Shown: piece after piece, positions 33,830 through 44,845 of the stretch
Numbering within the stretch: the first letter of the stretch is position 1
Layout: each line of letters starts with the position of its first letter
Source of the DNA: Novosphingobium piscinae
GTDB lineage: Bacteria > Pseudomonadota > Alphaproteobacteria > Sphingomonadales > Sphingomonadaceae
Assembly: GCF_014230355.1 (NCBI RefSeq)
Contig: NZ_JACLAX010000002.1
Coordinates: 186,001-250,000, forward strand
Length of the DNA: 64,000 nucleotides
Reading direction: 5' to 3'
Notes under the pieces: generated by a model
What the model was told of the DNA's origin: nothing
Database searches by the model: none
The model's input: the letters and a program-made list of their open reading frames with translations, nothing else
Translations under genes and position numbers: made by a program

Positions 33830-35608
33830 CTAGTCCCTGAGCTCCACCTGCCCGGCAGCCCGGTCGATCTTCACCGCATAACGCCGCTCCGGGTCGAGCG
33901 AGCGGTAGGTCAGGCCGGAGGTTGCCGCGCTTTCCCATTCCGCGATGGTCATCGGCTCGCCCCCCGGTCCCAGCCAGGCGCCCTCGCGCGGGAAGGCGGT
34001 GAAGCAGGCGAGGCGTGCGGCGCGCCAGGCGGCGAGGGCCGCGACATGGTCCTCGAGCGCACGGTCACGGCCCTGCCAGTCCAGCCAGGTCAGCGGATTG
34101 TCCTGGCAATAGGCATTGTTGTTGCCCTGCTGGGTGCGGCCGAACTCGTCCCCGGCGGTGAGCATGATCGTTCCGGTCGAGGCGAACAGGGTCCCCAGCA
34201 TGGCCCGCACGGCGGCGGCGCGACGGCCTTGCACGGCGGGATCGTCGCTCGGGCCGTCCTGGCCATTGTTCCACAGCGGCTCGCCGCCGTGGCCGTCGCG
34301 GTTGTCCTCGCCGTTGGCCCAGTTGCGCCGCGCGGCGTAGGTTACGCAGTCAGCCAGGGTCATGCCGTCGTGGGCCGCCAGGAAATTGACGCTGCGGCAG
34401 CCGTGCGCGGGGTCGGCCGGACCAAACAGGTCCGATGATCCGGCGAGGCGCGTTGCCAGCAAGCCCACGGTGACCTCCGGATCGCCGCGCCAGAAGCGCC
34501 GAACATCGTCGCGGTAGCGGTCGTTCCATTCGAGCCAGTTGGCGGGAAACGCGCCCAGCTGGTAGCCTCCGGGGCCAATGTCCCACGGCTCGGCGATCAG
34601 CACGCGATCCGCCAGCTCCGGGTCGGCCGCGAGCTCGGTGAAGATCGGGGCCTGCCGGTTGAACCCGGGGCCGCGCGCCAGGACCGGGGCGAGATCGAAG
34701 CGGAAACCGTCGATGCCGCAGTGCCGGACGAAGTGGCGCAGCGTATCGAGCACGAGGGCGCGCAGCTGCGGCTGGCCGCAATCGAGCGTGTTGCCGCAGC
34801 CGGTATCGTTGACCAGCGCGCCCTTCGCGTCGTGCGCATAGGTGCCGCGGTTGTCGAGCCCGCGGAAGCTGAGCGTCGGGCCCTGGGCGTCGCTCTCGCC
34901 GGTGTGGTTGAACACCAGATCGAGGATCACGCCGATCCCGGCGGCGTGGAGCGCGGCCACGGTCTCGCGCAGTTCGGCGACGCCGCCGGGGCACAGGCCG
35001 GGATCGAGCGCCATCGGCACGACCGGATTGTAGCCCCAGCCATTGGTCAGGCCGAGCGGGGGCAGATGGCGCTCGTCGATCCACGCGACGATGGGCATCA
35101 GCTCCACCGCGCCGACCTGCAGCTTGCGCAGATGGGCCAGCACCGCCGGATGGGCCAGCGCGGCCACGGTCCCGCGCAGGCCCTCCGGCACATCCGGGTG
35201 GAGCATGGTGAAGGCGCGGACATTGATCTCGTAGACCAGCCCGCCGCGCGTGAAGACCGGCGGGGCGGCGGGGAGCACCGGGAGCGGGCCGGTGACCACG
35301 GCCTTGGGCACCAGCGCCGCCGTATCGACCCCGCGTTCGCCCAGCCGCGGATCGTAGCGGAAGCGCTGGTCGAGCGCGACCGCGCGCGGATCGACCAGCA
35401 GCTTGGCGGGATCGAACCACAGCCCCTCGGCCGGGGCATAGGGCCCATCGGCGCGCAGGCCGTAGCGGGTGCCGGGGCCGGCGGCGGGCACGTCGCGCAC
35501 CCAGTCCGGTCCGTCGCGCTCCATTGCCAGCTGGCTCTCGGTCACGCCGTCGAACAGGCACAGGGTGAGCTGCGCGGCCTCGGGGGCGCGGACGCGGAAG
35601 GTGGTCAT
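33830..35608 (-). CDS. glgX: glycogen debranching enzyme
   Basis: Isoamylase-type GH13 enzyme removing alpha-1,6 branches from phosphorylase limit dextrins. The 592-aa protein has an N-terminal CBM48 (about 1-100), and in the barrel DLVFNHTGE near 230, the nucleophile Asp in GFRFDLAP near 295, the acid/base Glu in LIAEPWD near 340 and AAHDGMTLADCV near 415. It is shorter than E. coli GlgX (about 660 aa), the loss being in the C-terminal domain. It is last in the glg operon and overlaps glgA by 4 bp. Confidence 0.92.
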   Translation of the reverse strand: MTTFRVRAPEAAQLTLCLFDGVTESQLAMERDGPDWVRDVPAAGPGTRYGLRADGPYAPAEGLWFDPAKLLVDPRAVALDQRFRYDPRLGERGVDTAALVPKAVVTGPLPVLPAAPPVFTRGGLVYEINVRAFTMLHPDVPEGLRGTVAALAHPAVLAHLRKLQVGAVELMPIVAWIDERHLPPLGLTNGWGYNPVVPMALDPGLCPGGVAELRETVAALHAAGIGVILDLVFNHTGESDAQGPTLSFRGLDNRGTYAHDAKGALVNDTGCGNTLDCGQPQLRALVLDTLRHFVRHCGIDGFRFDLAPVLARGPGFNRQAPIFTELAADPELADRVLIAEPWDIGPGGYQLGAFPANWLEWNDRYRDDVRRFWRGDPEVTVGLLATRLAGSSDLFGPADPAHGCRSVNFLAAHDGMTLADCVTYAARRNWANGEDNRDGHGGEPLWNNGQDGPSDDPAVQGRRAAAVRAMLGTLFASTGTIMLTAGDEFGRTQQGNNNAYCQDNPLTWLDWQGRDRALEDHVAALAAWRAARLACFTAFPREGAWLGPGGEPMTIAEWESAATSGLTYRSLDPERRYAVKIDRAAGQVELRD

Positions 35609-37047
35609 CCCAGGATCCGGCGATAGAGGGCGGCATAGGCGCCGGCGCTACGGTGCCACGAGAAGTCCTGCGCCATGCCGGCGCGCTGCACGGCCTGCCA
35701 GTCTTCGGGGGCGTGCCACAGCGCCAGCGCGCGGTCGAGCGCGCCCTTGAGCGCCGGCACGGTGATCCCGTCGAACTGGATGCCCGTGGCGGCGCCGATC
35801 GCGAGCGCGGCGACATTGGCATCGATCACCGTGTCGGCCAGGCCCCCGGTGCGCGCGACCACCGGCACGCAGCCATAGCGCAGGCCATAGAGCTGGGTCA
35901 GCCCGCAGGGTTCGAACCGGCTCGGGACAAGGATCGCATCGCCGCCGGCCTGCATCCGGTGCGAGAGCGCCTCGTCGTAGCCGATCCGCACCCCGATCCG
36001 GCCGGGATGGCGCGCCGCGGCGGCGTGGAAGCCGGCCTCCAGCGCGGCGTCGCCCGTGCCCAGCAGGGCCAGGCGGCCCCCCAGCCAGACGAGGTGGTCG
36101 AGCGCCTCGAGCAGCACGTCCATGCCCTTCTGCCAGGTCAGGCGGCTCACCACGATGAACAGCGGGCCCTCGCTCGCGGCGAGGCCGAACTCCGCCTCGA
36201 GGGCGGCGCGGTTGGCGGCGCGGCCGGCCAGGCTGGCGGCATCGAAGCGCTGGACCAGCGCGGGATCGCGCGCCGGGTCCCACTCGGCCGTGTCGATCCC
36301 GTTGACGATCCCGTGGACCTGGGCCGCGCGGCTGCGGATCAGTCCATCCAGGCCCATGCCGAAATCGGGCTGGCGGATCTCGCGCGCGTAGGTCGGGCTG
36401 ACGGTGGTGATCGCGCTGGCGCTCTCCAGCCCCGCCTTCAGCAGGCCGACGCCGCCGTGGTACTCCACCCCGTCCATGGCCCAGGCCTGCTTCGGCAACC
36501 CGAGCTGCGGGAAAATCTCGGCCGGGAAATAGCCCTGGAAGGCCATGTTGTGGATCGTCATCACCGAAGCGACCGGCGCCGCGCCGGGCCGCACCGGGGC
36601 GAAGCGCAGGTAGGCCGGGGCCAGGCCGGCCTGCCAGTCATGGGCGTGGAGCAGATCGAAGCGCAGCCCCTTGGCCGCGCCCCCGGCGACATCGGCGGCG
36701 GCGCGGGCAAAGGCGGCGAAGCGGCGCCAGTTGTCGGGCCAGTCGTGCCCGGCATCATCGCCGTAGGGCCGGCCGGGACGGTCGAACAGGTGAGGCGCGT
36801 CGAGCACCAGCATGCCGTCCTTCGCCAGCAGCCGCGCCGGCCCGCCGAACAGGTCGGGCCACTTGTGCGCGGTGCGCGGCCGCTTGCCCAGCCGGCCCAG
36901 CACGTCACGGTAGCCGGGGATCATCGCGGTCATCGCCACGCCATGCGGGGCGAGCGCGGCAGGCAGCGCCCCGGCCACGTCGGCGAGGCCCCCGGTCTTG
37001 ACCCAGGGCACCGCCTCCGAGGCAACCGAGAGGACCTGAAGGCTCAT
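35605..37047 (-). CDS. glgA: glycogen synthase (ADP-glucose)
   Basis: GT5 enzyme extending alpha-1,4-glucan from ADP-glucose. The 480 residues start with the ADP-glucose-binding [13 protein letters not shown] at 17-29; [16 protein letters not shown] is near 303, and the C-terminal [22 protein letters not shown] lies near 375-397 with TGGLADTV following. Start at 37047 overlaps the glgC stop by 4 bp, so GlgC and GlgA are coupled. Confidence 0.95.
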   Translation of the reverse strand: MSLQVLSVASEAVPWVKTGGLADVAGALPAALAPHGVAMTAMIPGYRDVLGRLGKRPRTAHKWPDLFGGPARLLAKDGMLVLDAPHLFDRPGRPYGDDAGHDWPDNWRRFAAFARAAADVAGGAAKGLRFDLLHAHDWQAGLAPAYLRFAPVRPGAAPVASVMTIHNMAFQGYFPAEIFPQLGLPKQAWAMDGVEYHGGVGLLKAGLESASAITTVSPTYAREIRQPDFGMGLDGLIRSRAAQVHGIVNGIDTAEWDPARDPALVQRFDAASLAGRAANRAALEAEFGLAASEGPLFIVVSRLTWQKGMDVLLEALDHLVWLGGRLALLGTGDAALEAGFHAAAARHPGRIGVRIGYDEALSHRMQAGGDAILVPSRFEPCGLTQLYGLRYGCVPVVARTGGLADTVIDANVAALAIGAATGIQFDGITVPALKGALDRALALWHAPEDWQAVQRAGMAQDFSWHRSAGAYAALYRRILG

Positions 37048-38306
37048 CCTTCCAGCCGCTTGATCATCGCCTTGTTGATCAGGCAGACCCCGCTTTCGGT
37101 GCGGCGGAAGCGCTGCGCGTCGAGCACCGGGTCCTCGCCCACCACCAGTCCCTCCGGAATGCGCACCCCGGTGTCGAGGATCACGCGCGAGAGGCGGGCC
37201 CCGCGGCCGATGTTGCAGTAGGGCAGGATCACCGCTTCATCCACGCTGGACCAGGACCCCATCTTGACCCCGGTGAACAGGAGCGAGCGCTTGGCCAGCG
37301 CGCCGGAGACGATGCAGTCCTGGCTGATCAGCGACGAGATCGCCTGGCCGCGCCGGCCATCCTCATCGTGCACGAACTTGGCCGGGGCGGCGACGATCTG
37401 GTCGGTCCAGATCGGCCAGTCGCGGTCGTACATGTTGAGCTTGGGCACGGTGTCGGTGAGGTCGAGGTTGGCCTCGAAATAGGCGTCGAGCGTGCCGACA
37501 TCGCGCCAGTACTCCTCGATCTCCTCGGCGGCGCGGATGCAGCTGTCGGTGAAGCGGTGGGCCACCGCCTTGCCGTGCTTGACGATGTAGGGGATGATGT
37601 CGCCGCCGAAATCGCGCGTGCTGGTCGGGTCCTCGGCATCGCGGCGCAGCTGTTCGAACAGGAACTTCGTCTCGAACACGTAGATCCCCATGGAGGCCAG
37701 CGCATGGGCCGGATCGCCGGGGATCGTGGGCGGATCGGCCGGCTTCTCGACGAAGGCGGTGATGACGTTGCTCTTGTCCACCGCCATCACGCCGAAGCCG
37801 GTGGCATCCTTCTTGGGCACGACCAGGCAGCCGATCGTCACGTCCGCCCCTGAGTTGACGTGCTGCTGCAGCATCAGCTCGTAGTCCATCTTGTAGATGT
37901 GGTCGCCTGCGAGGATGACCATGTAGCGCGGCGCATAGCTTTCGATGATGTCGATGTTCTGGAACACCGCATCGGCCGTGCCCTCGTACCAGTGCAGCTC
38001 GGAGATGCGCTGGCTGGCGGGGAGGATGTCGAAGCTCTCGTTGCGTTCGGGGCGCATGAAGTTCCAGGCGCGCTGCATGTGGCGGATCAGCGAGTGCGCC
38101 TTGTACTGCGTGGCCACGCCGATGCGGCGGATGCCCGAATTGATCGCGTTCGACAGCGCGAAGTCGACAATCCGGCTCACTCCGCCGAAGTAGACCGCCG
38201 GCTTGGCCCGGTTGTCCGTCAGCTCCTTGAGCCGGCTGCCGCGCCCTCCGGCGAGCACATAGGCCATGGCATCGCGCGCCAGCGGCCGCCCCGTCACATC
38301 CCGCAT
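37044..38306 (-). CDS. glgC: glucose-1-phosphate adenylyltransferase
   Basis: Makes ADP-glucose, the committed step of glycogen synthesis. The 420-aa protein has the nucleotidyltransferase loop [16 protein letters not shown] near 15-30, KPAVYFGG near 35, [13 protein letters not shown] near 105-117, and the catalytic Asp region [11 protein letters not shown] near 133-143, followed by a left-handed beta-helix domain. Start set at the ATG at 38306 behind a GGGGAG site; the long upstream extension of the frame lies inside glgB and has no family similarity. Allosteric control by glycolytic intermediates is usual in alphaproteobacteria. Confidence 0.95.
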   Translation of the reverse strand: MRDVTGRPLARDAMAYVLAGGRGSRLKELTDNRAKPAVYFGGVSRIVDFALSNAINSGIRRIGVATQYKAHSLIRHMQRAWNFMRPERNESFDILPASQRISELHWYEGTADAVFQNIDIIESYAPRYMVILAGDHIYKMDYELMLQQHVNSGADVTIGCLVVPKKDATGFGVMAVDKSNVITAFVEKPADPPTIPGDPAHALASMGIYVFETKFLFEQLRRDAEDPTSTRDFGGDIIPYIVKHGKAVAHRFTDSCIRAAEEIEEYWRDVGTLDAYFEANLDLTDTVPKLNMYDRDWPIWTDQIVAAPAKFVHDEDGRRGQAISSLISQDCIVSGALAKRSLLFTGVKMGSWSSVDEAVILPYCNIGRGARLSRVILDTGVRIPEGLVVGEDPVLDAQRFRRTESGVCLINKAMIKRLEG

Positions 38307-38320
38307 CCCGTTTCTCCCCG

Positions 38321-40477
38321 TTATGGCCCGGTCCATTCGAACATGAGCGTGGCCAAGGGCGGCAGGGTGACAAGCGCCACCCCGTCCGCCGCGTCGATCG
38401 CGCCCAGGTTGCCGATTCCGCTTCCGCCGTAGATCTCGGCGTCGCTGTTGAGCACCTCGCGCCAGCGGCCGTCGTGCGGCAGCGGCAGGCGGTAGGTCTC
38501 GCGCACGGCCGGCGTCATGTTGCTGATCACCGCCACCGGGCGCGCGCCCGGGGCCTTGCGCAGCCAGGCGAAGACCGATTGGGCCGCATCGTCCACCACC
38601 AGCCAGGCGAAACCGTCGGGCTCGCAGTCGCGCGCGTGGAGCGCAGGCAGGTCGCGGTAGAGCCGGTTGAGATCGCGCACCAGCGTGCGGACCCCTTCGT
38701 GGGCCGGGGCACGGCGCAGGTCCCAGTCGAGCGCGCGGGCCTCGCTCCATTCGCGGCGCTGGGCGAATTCCTGCCCCATGAACAGCAGCTTCTTGCCCGG
38801 ATAGCCCCACATCAGCCCGTAGTAGGCGCGCAGGTTGGCGAACTTCTGCCAATCATCGCCGCTCATCTTGCCGAGCAGCGAGCCCTTGCCGTGGACCACC
38901 TCGTCATGGCTGAGCGGCAGCACGAAGTTCTCGCTGAAGGCGTAGACCAGCCCGAAGGTGATCTCGTCGTGGTGATGGCGCCGGTGGATCGGGTCGCGCG
39001 CCATGTACTTCAGCGTATCGTGCATGAAGCCCATGTTCCACTTGAACCCGAAGCCCAGCCCGCCCTCGTGCACCGGCTGCGAGACGCCCGGCCACGAGGT
39101 CGACTCCTCGGCGATGGTCAGGATCCCCGGCGTGCTGGCGTAGACCGCCTTGTTCATCGCGCGGAGGAACTCGACCGCCTCCCAGTTCTCGCGTCCGCCC
39201 TCGGCGTTGGGGATCCATTCGCCGGCGGCGCGCGAGTAGTCGCGATAGAGCATCGAGGCCACCGCATCCACGCGCAGCCCGTCGATGTGATAGCGCTCGG
39301 CCCAGAACAGCGCGTTGTTGACGAGGAAGCTCGCCACCTCGCGTCGGCCGAAGTTGTAGATCGCGGTGTTCCAGTCGGGGTGGAAGCCCAGCCGGGGATC
39401 CTCGTGCTCGTAGAGCGCGGTGCCGTCGAAGCGCGACAGGCCGTGGGCGTCGGTCGGGAAGTGGGCCGGCACCCAGTCGAGCAGGACGCCGATCCCGGCG
39501 CGGTGCGCGCCGTCGACGAAGCGGGCAAAGCCCTCGGGATCCCCGTGGCGGGCGGTCGGAGCGAACAGGCCGGTGGTCTGGTAGCCCCAGCTCGGATCGT
39601 AGGGGTGCTCGGTGACGGGAAGAAATTCGATGTGGGTGAAGCCCAGTTCGACCACATAGGGGATCAGCTCGTCGGCGAGGCGGTCCCAGGACAGGAACCA
39701 GTCGCCCGCATCGCGGTCCCAGGATCCGGCGTGGACCTCGTAGATCGCGATGGGCTGGCGGCGCGGATCGACGCTGGCCCAATGCGCGCGGTGCGCCTCG
39801 TCGCCCCACCGCGGCTTGCCCGGGTTGATCGTCAGCGAGGCGGTCTTGGGACGCAGCTCGGCGGCGAAGGCGAAGGGATCGGCCTTGAGCGGCTGGACGG
39901 TCCCGTCGGGGCCGACGATGCGGTACTTGTAGGCGCGCCATTCGCCCAGATCGGGCAGGAACAGCTCCCACACGCCGGTATCGGCGCGCCGCCGCATCGG
40001 ATGGCGGCGATGATCCCAGTCGTTGAAGTCGCCCACCACCGACACGAGCTGGGCGTTGGGCGCCCAGACCGCGAAATGGACCCCCTGCGCGCCCTCATGG
40101 GTGATCAGGTGCGCGCCGAGCTTGTCGAACAGCCGCAGGTGCGAACCCTCGGCAATCAGGTAATCGTCCATCGGCCCCAGCACCGGGCCGAAGGAATAGG
40201 GATCGGTCACCCACCAGGTCTGCTCGCCGGCGCGGCAGCGATACCGCAGCGGCTGGCGCGGCCCGGTGATGAACCCTTCGAACAGGCCGCCGGGGTGACT
40301 CTGGGCCAGGGTGCCGAGCGACACGCCCGCTAGGCTGTGGGCTTCGGCCTCGACGGCTCCGGGGAGGATCGCCCGGGCAAAGGTGCCCTTGGGCCCTTCG
40401 TGCGCACCCAGCAGCGAGAACGGATCGGCATGGGCGCCATCGAGCAGCGCAGCGATGGCGGCCTGGCCTGGTTTCAC
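38321..40477 (-). CDS. glgB: 1,4-alpha-glucan branching enzyme
   Basis: GH13 enzyme forming alpha-1,6 branches. The 718-aa protein has two N-terminal beta-sandwich domains (N1 about 1-105, CBM48 about 110-215, with [10 protein letters not shown]), then the barrel with [10 protein letters not shown] near 330, the nucleophile Asp in [17 protein letters not shown] near 395-411, the acid/base Glu in AEESTSWP near 455, and [13 protein letters not shown] near 520. Its 3' end is 14 bp from glgC. It overlaps the glgP stop by 4 bp. Confidence 0.95.
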   Translation of the reverse strand: MKPGQAAIAALLDGAHADPFSLLGAHEGPKGTFARAILPGAVEAEAHSLAGVSLGTLAQSHPGGLFEGFITGPRQPLRYRCRAGEQTWWVTDPYSFGPVLGPMDDYLIAEGSHLRLFDKLGAHLITHEGAQGVHFAVWAPNAQLVSVVGDFNDWDHRRHPMRRRADTGVWELFLPDLGEWRAYKYRIVGPDGTVQPLKADPFAFAAELRPKTASLTINPGKPRWGDEAHRAHWASVDPRRQPIAIYEVHAGSWDRDAGDWFLSWDRLADELIPYVVELGFTHIEFLPVTEHPYDPSWGYQTTGLFAPTARHGDPEGFARFVDGAHRAGIGVLLDWVPAHFPTDAHGLSRFDGTALYEHEDPRLGFHPDWNTAIYNFGRREVASFLVNNALFWAERYHIDGLRVDAVASMLYRDYSRAAGEWIPNAEGGRENWEAVEFLRAMNKAVYASTPGILTIAEESTSWPGVSQPVHEGGLGFGFKWNMGFMHDTLKYMARDPIHRRHHHDEITFGLVYAFSENFVLPLSHDEVVHGKGSLLGKMSGDDWQKFANLRAYYGLMWGYPGKKLLFMGQEFAQRREWSEARALDWDLRRAPAHEGVRTLVRDLNRLYRDLPALHARDCEPDGFAWLVVDDAAQSVFAWLRKAPGARPVAVISNMTPAVRETYRLPLPHDGRWREVLNSDAEIYGGSGIGNLGAIDAADGVALVTLPPLATLMFEWTGP

Positions 40478-42888
40478 TTCACGCCCCAGATATCCCTGGC
40501 GTACTCGCCGATGGTGCGGTCGGACGAGAACCAGCCGACGTTGGCGATGTTGTGGATCGCGCTGCGGCGCCAGGCCGCCTGGTCGGTCCAGTAGGCATCG
40601 ACCCGGCGCTGGGCGGCGGCATAGCTGTCGAAATCGGCGGCGATGAGGAACCAGTCGTGGTCGTGGATTCCGCCGATCAGGTCGCGGTAGCGGTCGGGAT
40701 CGTCGGGCGAGAACACGCCCGAAGCGATCGCCGAGAGCGCCTGCTGCAGCTCGCGCGAGCCGGCGATGATGTCGGCGGGTTGATAGCCCTCGGCGCGGCG
40801 CTGCTCGACCTCCTCGGCGGTCAGGCCGAAGATGAAGATGTTGTCATCGCCGACCCGGTCCTTGATCTCGACGTTCGCCCCGTCGAGCGTGCCGATGGTC
40901 AGTGCGCCGTTGAGCGCGAACTTCATGTTGCCGGTACCCGAGGCCTCCATGCCCGCGGTCGAGATCTGCTCGGACAGGTCGGCGGCGGGGATGATCCGCT
41001 CGGCCAGGCTGACGTTGTAGTTGGGTACGAATACCACCTTGAGCAGCCCGCCCACCGAGGGATCGGAGTTGACCCGCCGGGCGATGTCGTTCGCCAGTTT
41101 GATGATCAGCTTGGCGTTGTGATAGCTCGGCGCCGCCTTACCGCCGAAGATCTTGACGCGCGGGACCCAGTCACGCTCGGGGTGGCTGCGGATCTGGTCA
41201 TAGAGCGCCACGGTCTCGACCAGGTTGAGCAACTGGCGCTTGTATTCGTGGATGCGCTTGATCTGCACGTCGAACAGCGCGTCCGGATCGAGCCGCACCC
41301 CGGTGAGATCCTTGAGATGACGGGCAAGGGCCACCTTGTTGGCCCGCTTGACCTCGGCAATGCGCTCGCCCAGCGCGGCGTCGCCGGCCAGCGCATTGAG
41401 TGCGGTCAGCTGCTCGGCATCGTCGAGAAAGGCGGGACCGATCGCGTCGCGGATCACTCCGGTGAGACCGGGGTTGCACTGCTGCAGCCAGCGCCGCGGA
41501 GTGACGCCATTGGTCTTGTTGTTGATCCGCGCGGGGTAGAGCGCATGGAGGTCGGCGAACACCGTCGACTTCATCAGCTCGGTGTGGAGCGCCGCCACCC
41601 CGTTGACCGAATGGGCGCCGACGAAGGCCAGGTTGGCCATCCGCACCCGCCGCTCGCCGTTCTCGTCGATCAGGCTGATGGCGGCGATCTGCTGGTCGCT
41701 CATCCCCGCCTTGCGCGCCTCGCGCAGAACGCGGCTGTTGATCGCATAGATGATCTGCATGTGCCGCGGCAGCATCCGCTCGAACAGCGGCAGCGGCCAG
41801 GATTCGAGCGCCTCGGGCAGCAGGGTATGGTTGGTATAGGCGATGGTGCGGCGGGTCACGTCCCAGGCTTCGCCGAACTCCAGCCCGTGCTGGTCGACCA
41901 GCAGCCGCATCAGCTCGGCCACAGCCACCGAGGGGTGGGTGTCGTTGAGCTGGATCGCCGCCTGGTCGGGCAGGGTGCGCACGTCGCCGTGGAATTGCAC
42001 ATGGCGTCGGACGATGTCCTGGATCGAGGCCGACGAGAAGAAGTACTCCTGCCGCAGCCGCAGCTCCTGTCCGGCCGGGCTGGAATCGGCGGGATAGAGC
42101 ACCCGCACCAGGGCATCGGCGCGCACCTCGTCGGCCAGCGCGCCGAAGTGGTCGCCGGCGTTGAAGGCATCGAGCTTGATCGGCTCGAGCGCGGTGGCGG
42201 TCCACAGCCGCAGCGTGTTGACCCGCGCCCCGCGCCAGCCGACCACCGGGGTATCGACGGCACTGGCCTCGATCTGCTCGGCCGGCTTCCATTCGACCCC
42301 TTCGGCGGTTTCGACCACCTCGCCGCCGAAGCCCACGCGGTAGGCGCTTTCGCGGCGGTCGAACTCCCAGGGATTGCCGTGGGCCAGCCAGGTTTCGGGC
42401 CGCTCGACCTGCCAGCCATCGACGATGCGCTGGCGGAACATGCCGTTCACGTAACGGATGCCATAGCCGTAGGCGGGGATGTCGAGCGTGGCGAGGCTCT
42501 CCATGAAGCAGGCTGCCAGCCGGCCGAGACCGCCGTTGCCAAGTGCGGCATCGGGTTCGAGATCCTCCAGCACGGTCAGGTCCAGCCCGTGCTCGCGCAG
42601 CGCCTTCTCCATGTCGCGCGTGAGGCCCATGTTGGCCAGCGCGTCGCGCAGCAGGCGGCCGATCAGGAATTCGAGGCTGAGGTAGTAAACCCGCTTGCCC
42701 TTGGTTTCGTATGTCCGGCGGGTGGTGGCGATCCAGCGGTCGATGATCCGGTCGCGCAGGGCCAGCACCGTGGCGTTGAACCAGTCGTGCGGCTTGGCGG
42801 CCAGTTCATCCTTGCCGACGCGGTGGCGCAGCACGTCGAGGATCAGCGCGTCGAGCTGGGCGGCGGAGGAGGCAGGATCAAGGGTCAC
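40474..42888 (-). CDS. glgP: glycogen/starch/alpha-glucan phosphorylase
   Basis: PLP-dependent GT35 enzyme releasing glucose-1-phosphate from glycogen ends. The PLP-binding lysine is in the signature MEASGTGNMKFALNGAL near residue 650. Other typical segments are GNGGLGRLAACFMESLATL near 105, YGIRYVNGMF near 128 and KRIHEYKRQLLN near 545. The start is taken as GTG at 42888 (VTLDPASSA), which has a GGAG site 9 nt upstream, giving 804 aa; a TTG at 42972 would add 28 poorly conserved residues. It is the first gene of the operon glgP-glgB-glgC-glgA-glgX. Confidence 0.93.
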   Translation of the reverse strand: MTLDPASSAAQLDALILDVLRHRVGKDELAAKPHDWFNATVLALRDRIIDRWIATTRRTYETKGKRVYYLSLEFLIGRLLRDALANMGLTRDMEKALREHGLDLTVLEDLEPDAALGNGGLGRLAACFMESLATLDIPAYGYGIRYVNGMFRQRIVDGWQVERPETWLAHGNPWEFDRRESAYRVGFGGEVVETAEGVEWKPAEQIEASAVDTPVVGWRGARVNTLRLWTATALEPIKLDAFNAGDHFGALADEVRADALVRVLYPADSSPAGQELRLRQEYFFSSASIQDIVRRHVQFHGDVRTLPDQAAIQLNDTHPSVAVAELMRLLVDQHGLEFGEAWDVTRRTIAYTNHTLLPEALESWPLPLFERMLPRHMQIIYAINSRVLREARKAGMSDQQIAAISLIDENGERRVRMANLAFVGAHSVNGVAALHTELMKSTVFADLHALYPARINNKTNGVTPRRWLQQCNPGLTGVIRDAIGPAFLDDAEQLTALNALAGDAALGERIAEVKRANKVALARHLKDLTGVRLDPDALFDVQIKRIHEYKRQLLNLVETVALYDQIRSHPERDWVPRVKIFGGKAAPSYHNAKLIIKLANDIARRVNSDPSVGGLLKVVFVPNYNVSLAERIIPAADLSEQISTAGMEASGTGNMKFALNGALTIGTLDGANVEIKDRVGDDNIFIFGLTAEEVEQRRAEGYQPADIIAGSRELQQALSAIASGVFSPDDPDRYRDLIGGIHDHDWFLIAADFDSYAAAQRRVDAYWTDQAAWRRSAIHNIANVGWFSSDRTIGEYARDIWGVK

Positions 42889-43117
42889 GACGTGCTCCGT
42901 TGCAGCGGCATCCCGCGTGGGGGATGCCAAGGGATCGATGTCCTCTCCGCCCGGCGTGCCGGACAGCCCCAACTGGCGCTGGTCTTCTCATCGTCACCAT
43001 GCCTAGGCCAGTCACACCCGGTTCGACAAGGATTCTGATGACGATCCACATACCAATTCAGTTTGCTGCAGCGCAACATGCTGCCATGATGCCGCCCGGC
43101 ACAGCAGAGAGAACCAG
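42889..43117. promoter_or_regulatory. divergent promoter region between glgP and the alpha-glucosidase
   Basis: This 229-bp region must hold the promoters of the glycogen operon (minus) and of the GH13 gene (plus). It includes TTGCTGCAGCGCAA at 43063-43076, whose centre GCTGCAGC is a perfect palindrome. That could be a regulator site, for instance for the LacI protein 2.6 kb away, but the match to LacI-type operators is weak. Confidence 0.35.
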
Positions 43118-44707
43118 ATGACCGACAGCGAATGGTGGCGCGGGGCAGCGATCTACCAGATTTACCCGCGCAGCTTCCGCGATTCCGATGGTGACGGCAT
43201 CGGCGACTTGCCGGGCATCACCGCAGGACTCGGCCATGTTGCCAGTCTCGGGGTCGACGCGATCTGGATCTCGCCGTTCTTCACCTCGCCGATGAAGGAT
43301 TTCGGCTACGACGTGGCCGATTACTGCGATGTCGATCCGATCTTCGGCACCCTGGCCGATTTCGATGCCCTGGTGGCCGAGGCACACCGTCTGGGGCTGC
43401 GGGTGATCATCGACCAGGTCTATGCCCATAGCTCCGACCAGCACCCGTGGTTCGCGGCAAGCCGCGCGGCCCGCACAGGCGACAAGGCCGACTGGTATGT
43501 CTGGGCCGACGCGCAGGCCGACGGCACCCCGCCGAACAACTGGCAATCGGTGTTCGGCGGTCCGGCCTGGACCTGGGATGCGCGGCGCCGGCAATACTAC
43601 ATGCACACGTTCCTGCGCGAACAGCCGCAGCTCAACGTCGCCAATCCAGCGGTCCAGGAGGCGCTGCTGGGGGCCGCGCGGTTCTGGCTTGACCGCGGGG
43701 TCGACGGATTCCGGCTCGATGCCCTCAACCATGCGATGCACGATCCCCAGCTGCGCGACAATCCGCCCGCGCCCGAGACCGGACGGCTGCGCACCCGGCC
43801 GTTCGATTTCCAGATCAAGCGCTATTCACAGTCGCAGCCGGGGATGATCCCCTTCGTCGAGCGGCTGCGCCAGGTCTGCGACGGCTATGGCGCGGTGCAT
43901 CTGGTGGCGGAGATCGGCGGCGACGATCCGCTGCCCGAGATGAAAGCCTACACCGCCGGCGGGCAGCGCCTGTCGAGTGCCTACGGCTTCGATTTCCTCT
44001 ATGCCCCGGCGCTCACCCCCGAGCTGGTCGCTGCCGCGATGGCCGCCTGGCACGGCGTCCCCGCAGACGATGGTCTGGCCGAAGGCTGGCCGAGTTGGGC
44101 GTTCGAGAACCACGATGCGCCGCGGGCGCTGTCGCGCTGGTGCGAACCTGCCGAACGCGAGGCTTTCGCACGGCTGAAGATCGCCCTGTTGGCCGCGCTG
44201 CGCGGCAATATCATCGTCTATCAGGGGGAGGAGCTCGGGCTGCTGCAGGACACGATCCCGTTCGAGCAGCTGCAGGATCCCGAGGCGATCGCCAACTGGC
44301 CGCTGACCCTGTCACGCGACGGCGCACGCACTCCGCTGCCGTGGACCGACGCGCCGGGCGGTGGCTTCACCACTGGCACCCCGTGGCTGCCGCTCAGCGC
44401 GGCGAACCGGGCGCGGGCGGTGGCGCTGCAGGAGGACGATTCCGGCTCGCTGCTGCACCACACCCGGCACGTGCTGGCGCTGCGGCGGCGGAGCCCCGCG
44501 CTGCGCCACGGCGGGTTCAGGCTGGTAACCGCGGACGAGGCGCTGCTGTGCTTCGAGCGGCATGGCGCGGGCGAACGCGTGGTCTGCCGCTTCAACCTGT
44601 CGGACAGGCCGGTCGCGAGCATGGCCCCGGCCGGGGAGGTGTTGCTGGCGAGCGGGGCGACCGCGACAGGGCTGGCGCCTCATGGCTTCGAGTGGCGCCG
44701 GGTCTGA
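43118..44707 (+). CDS. GH13 alpha-glucosidase (oligo-1,6/maltase type)
   Basis: A 529-aa cytoplasmic glycoside hydrolase with no signal peptide. The catalytic triad is visible: nucleophile D201 in GVDGFRLDALNHA, acid/base E265 in LVAEIGGDDP, and D333 in FENHDAPRAL. The N-terminal WWRGAAIYQIYPRSFRDSDG and the GIGDLPGI calcium-like loop place it in the alpha-glucosidase branch, hydrolysing terminal glucose from maltose or isomaltose-type sugars. It is divergent from glgP and probably uses oligosaccharides released from glycogen or imported. Confidence 0.92.
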   Translation: MTDSEWWRGAAIYQIYPRSFRDSDGDGIGDLPGITAGLGHVASLGVDAIWISPFFTSPMKDFGYDVADYCDVDPIFGTLADFDALVAEAHRLGLRVIIDQVYAHSSDQHPWFAASRAARTGDKADWYVWADAQADGTPPNNWQSVFGGPAWTWDARRRQYYMHTFLREQPQLNVANPAVQEALLGAARFWLDRGVDGFRLDALNHAMHDPQLRDNPPAPETGRLRTRPFDFQIKRYSQSQPGMIPFVERLRQVCDGYGAVHLVAEIGGDDPLPEMKAYTAGGQRLSSAYGFDFLYAPALTPELVAAAMAAWHGVPADDGLAEGWPSWAFENHDAPRALSRWCEPAEREAFARLKIALLAALRGNIIVYQGEELGLLQDTIPFEQLQDPEAIANWPLTLSRDGARTPLPWTDAPGGGFTTGTPWLPLSAANRARAVALQEDDSGSLLHHTRHVLALRRRSPALRHGGFRLVTADEALLCFERHGAGERVVCRFNLSDRPVASMAPAGEVLLASGATATGLAPHGFEWRRV

Positions 44708-44845
44708 GCAAACCGCCGATAATCCGGCCCACCAGTCCACGCCCGCCCAGGCTGAGCCTGAGTGGAAGAGTGCGGTTATCGGAAGATTGCCGGGCTTGGC
44801 CAACCAAGTCGGTGTCGATCCTGCCAAGAGCCCCGGTTGCCTGGC
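44708..44845. other. convergent gap with an inverted repeat
   Basis: The end of the alpha-glucosidase and the end of the CoA ester lyase face each other across 138 bp. CCGATAA (44716-44722) and TTATCGG (44776-44782) are complementary and enclose a smaller AGGCTGAGCCT hairpin, which may terminate both messages. No T-run is present. Confidence 0.35.

Noticed and set aside
43063..43076. LacI operator before the alpha-glucosidase
   Set aside because: TTGCTGCAGCGCAA has a good palindromic core but lacks the usual central CG and flanking pattern, so it is kept only as a low-confidence note.
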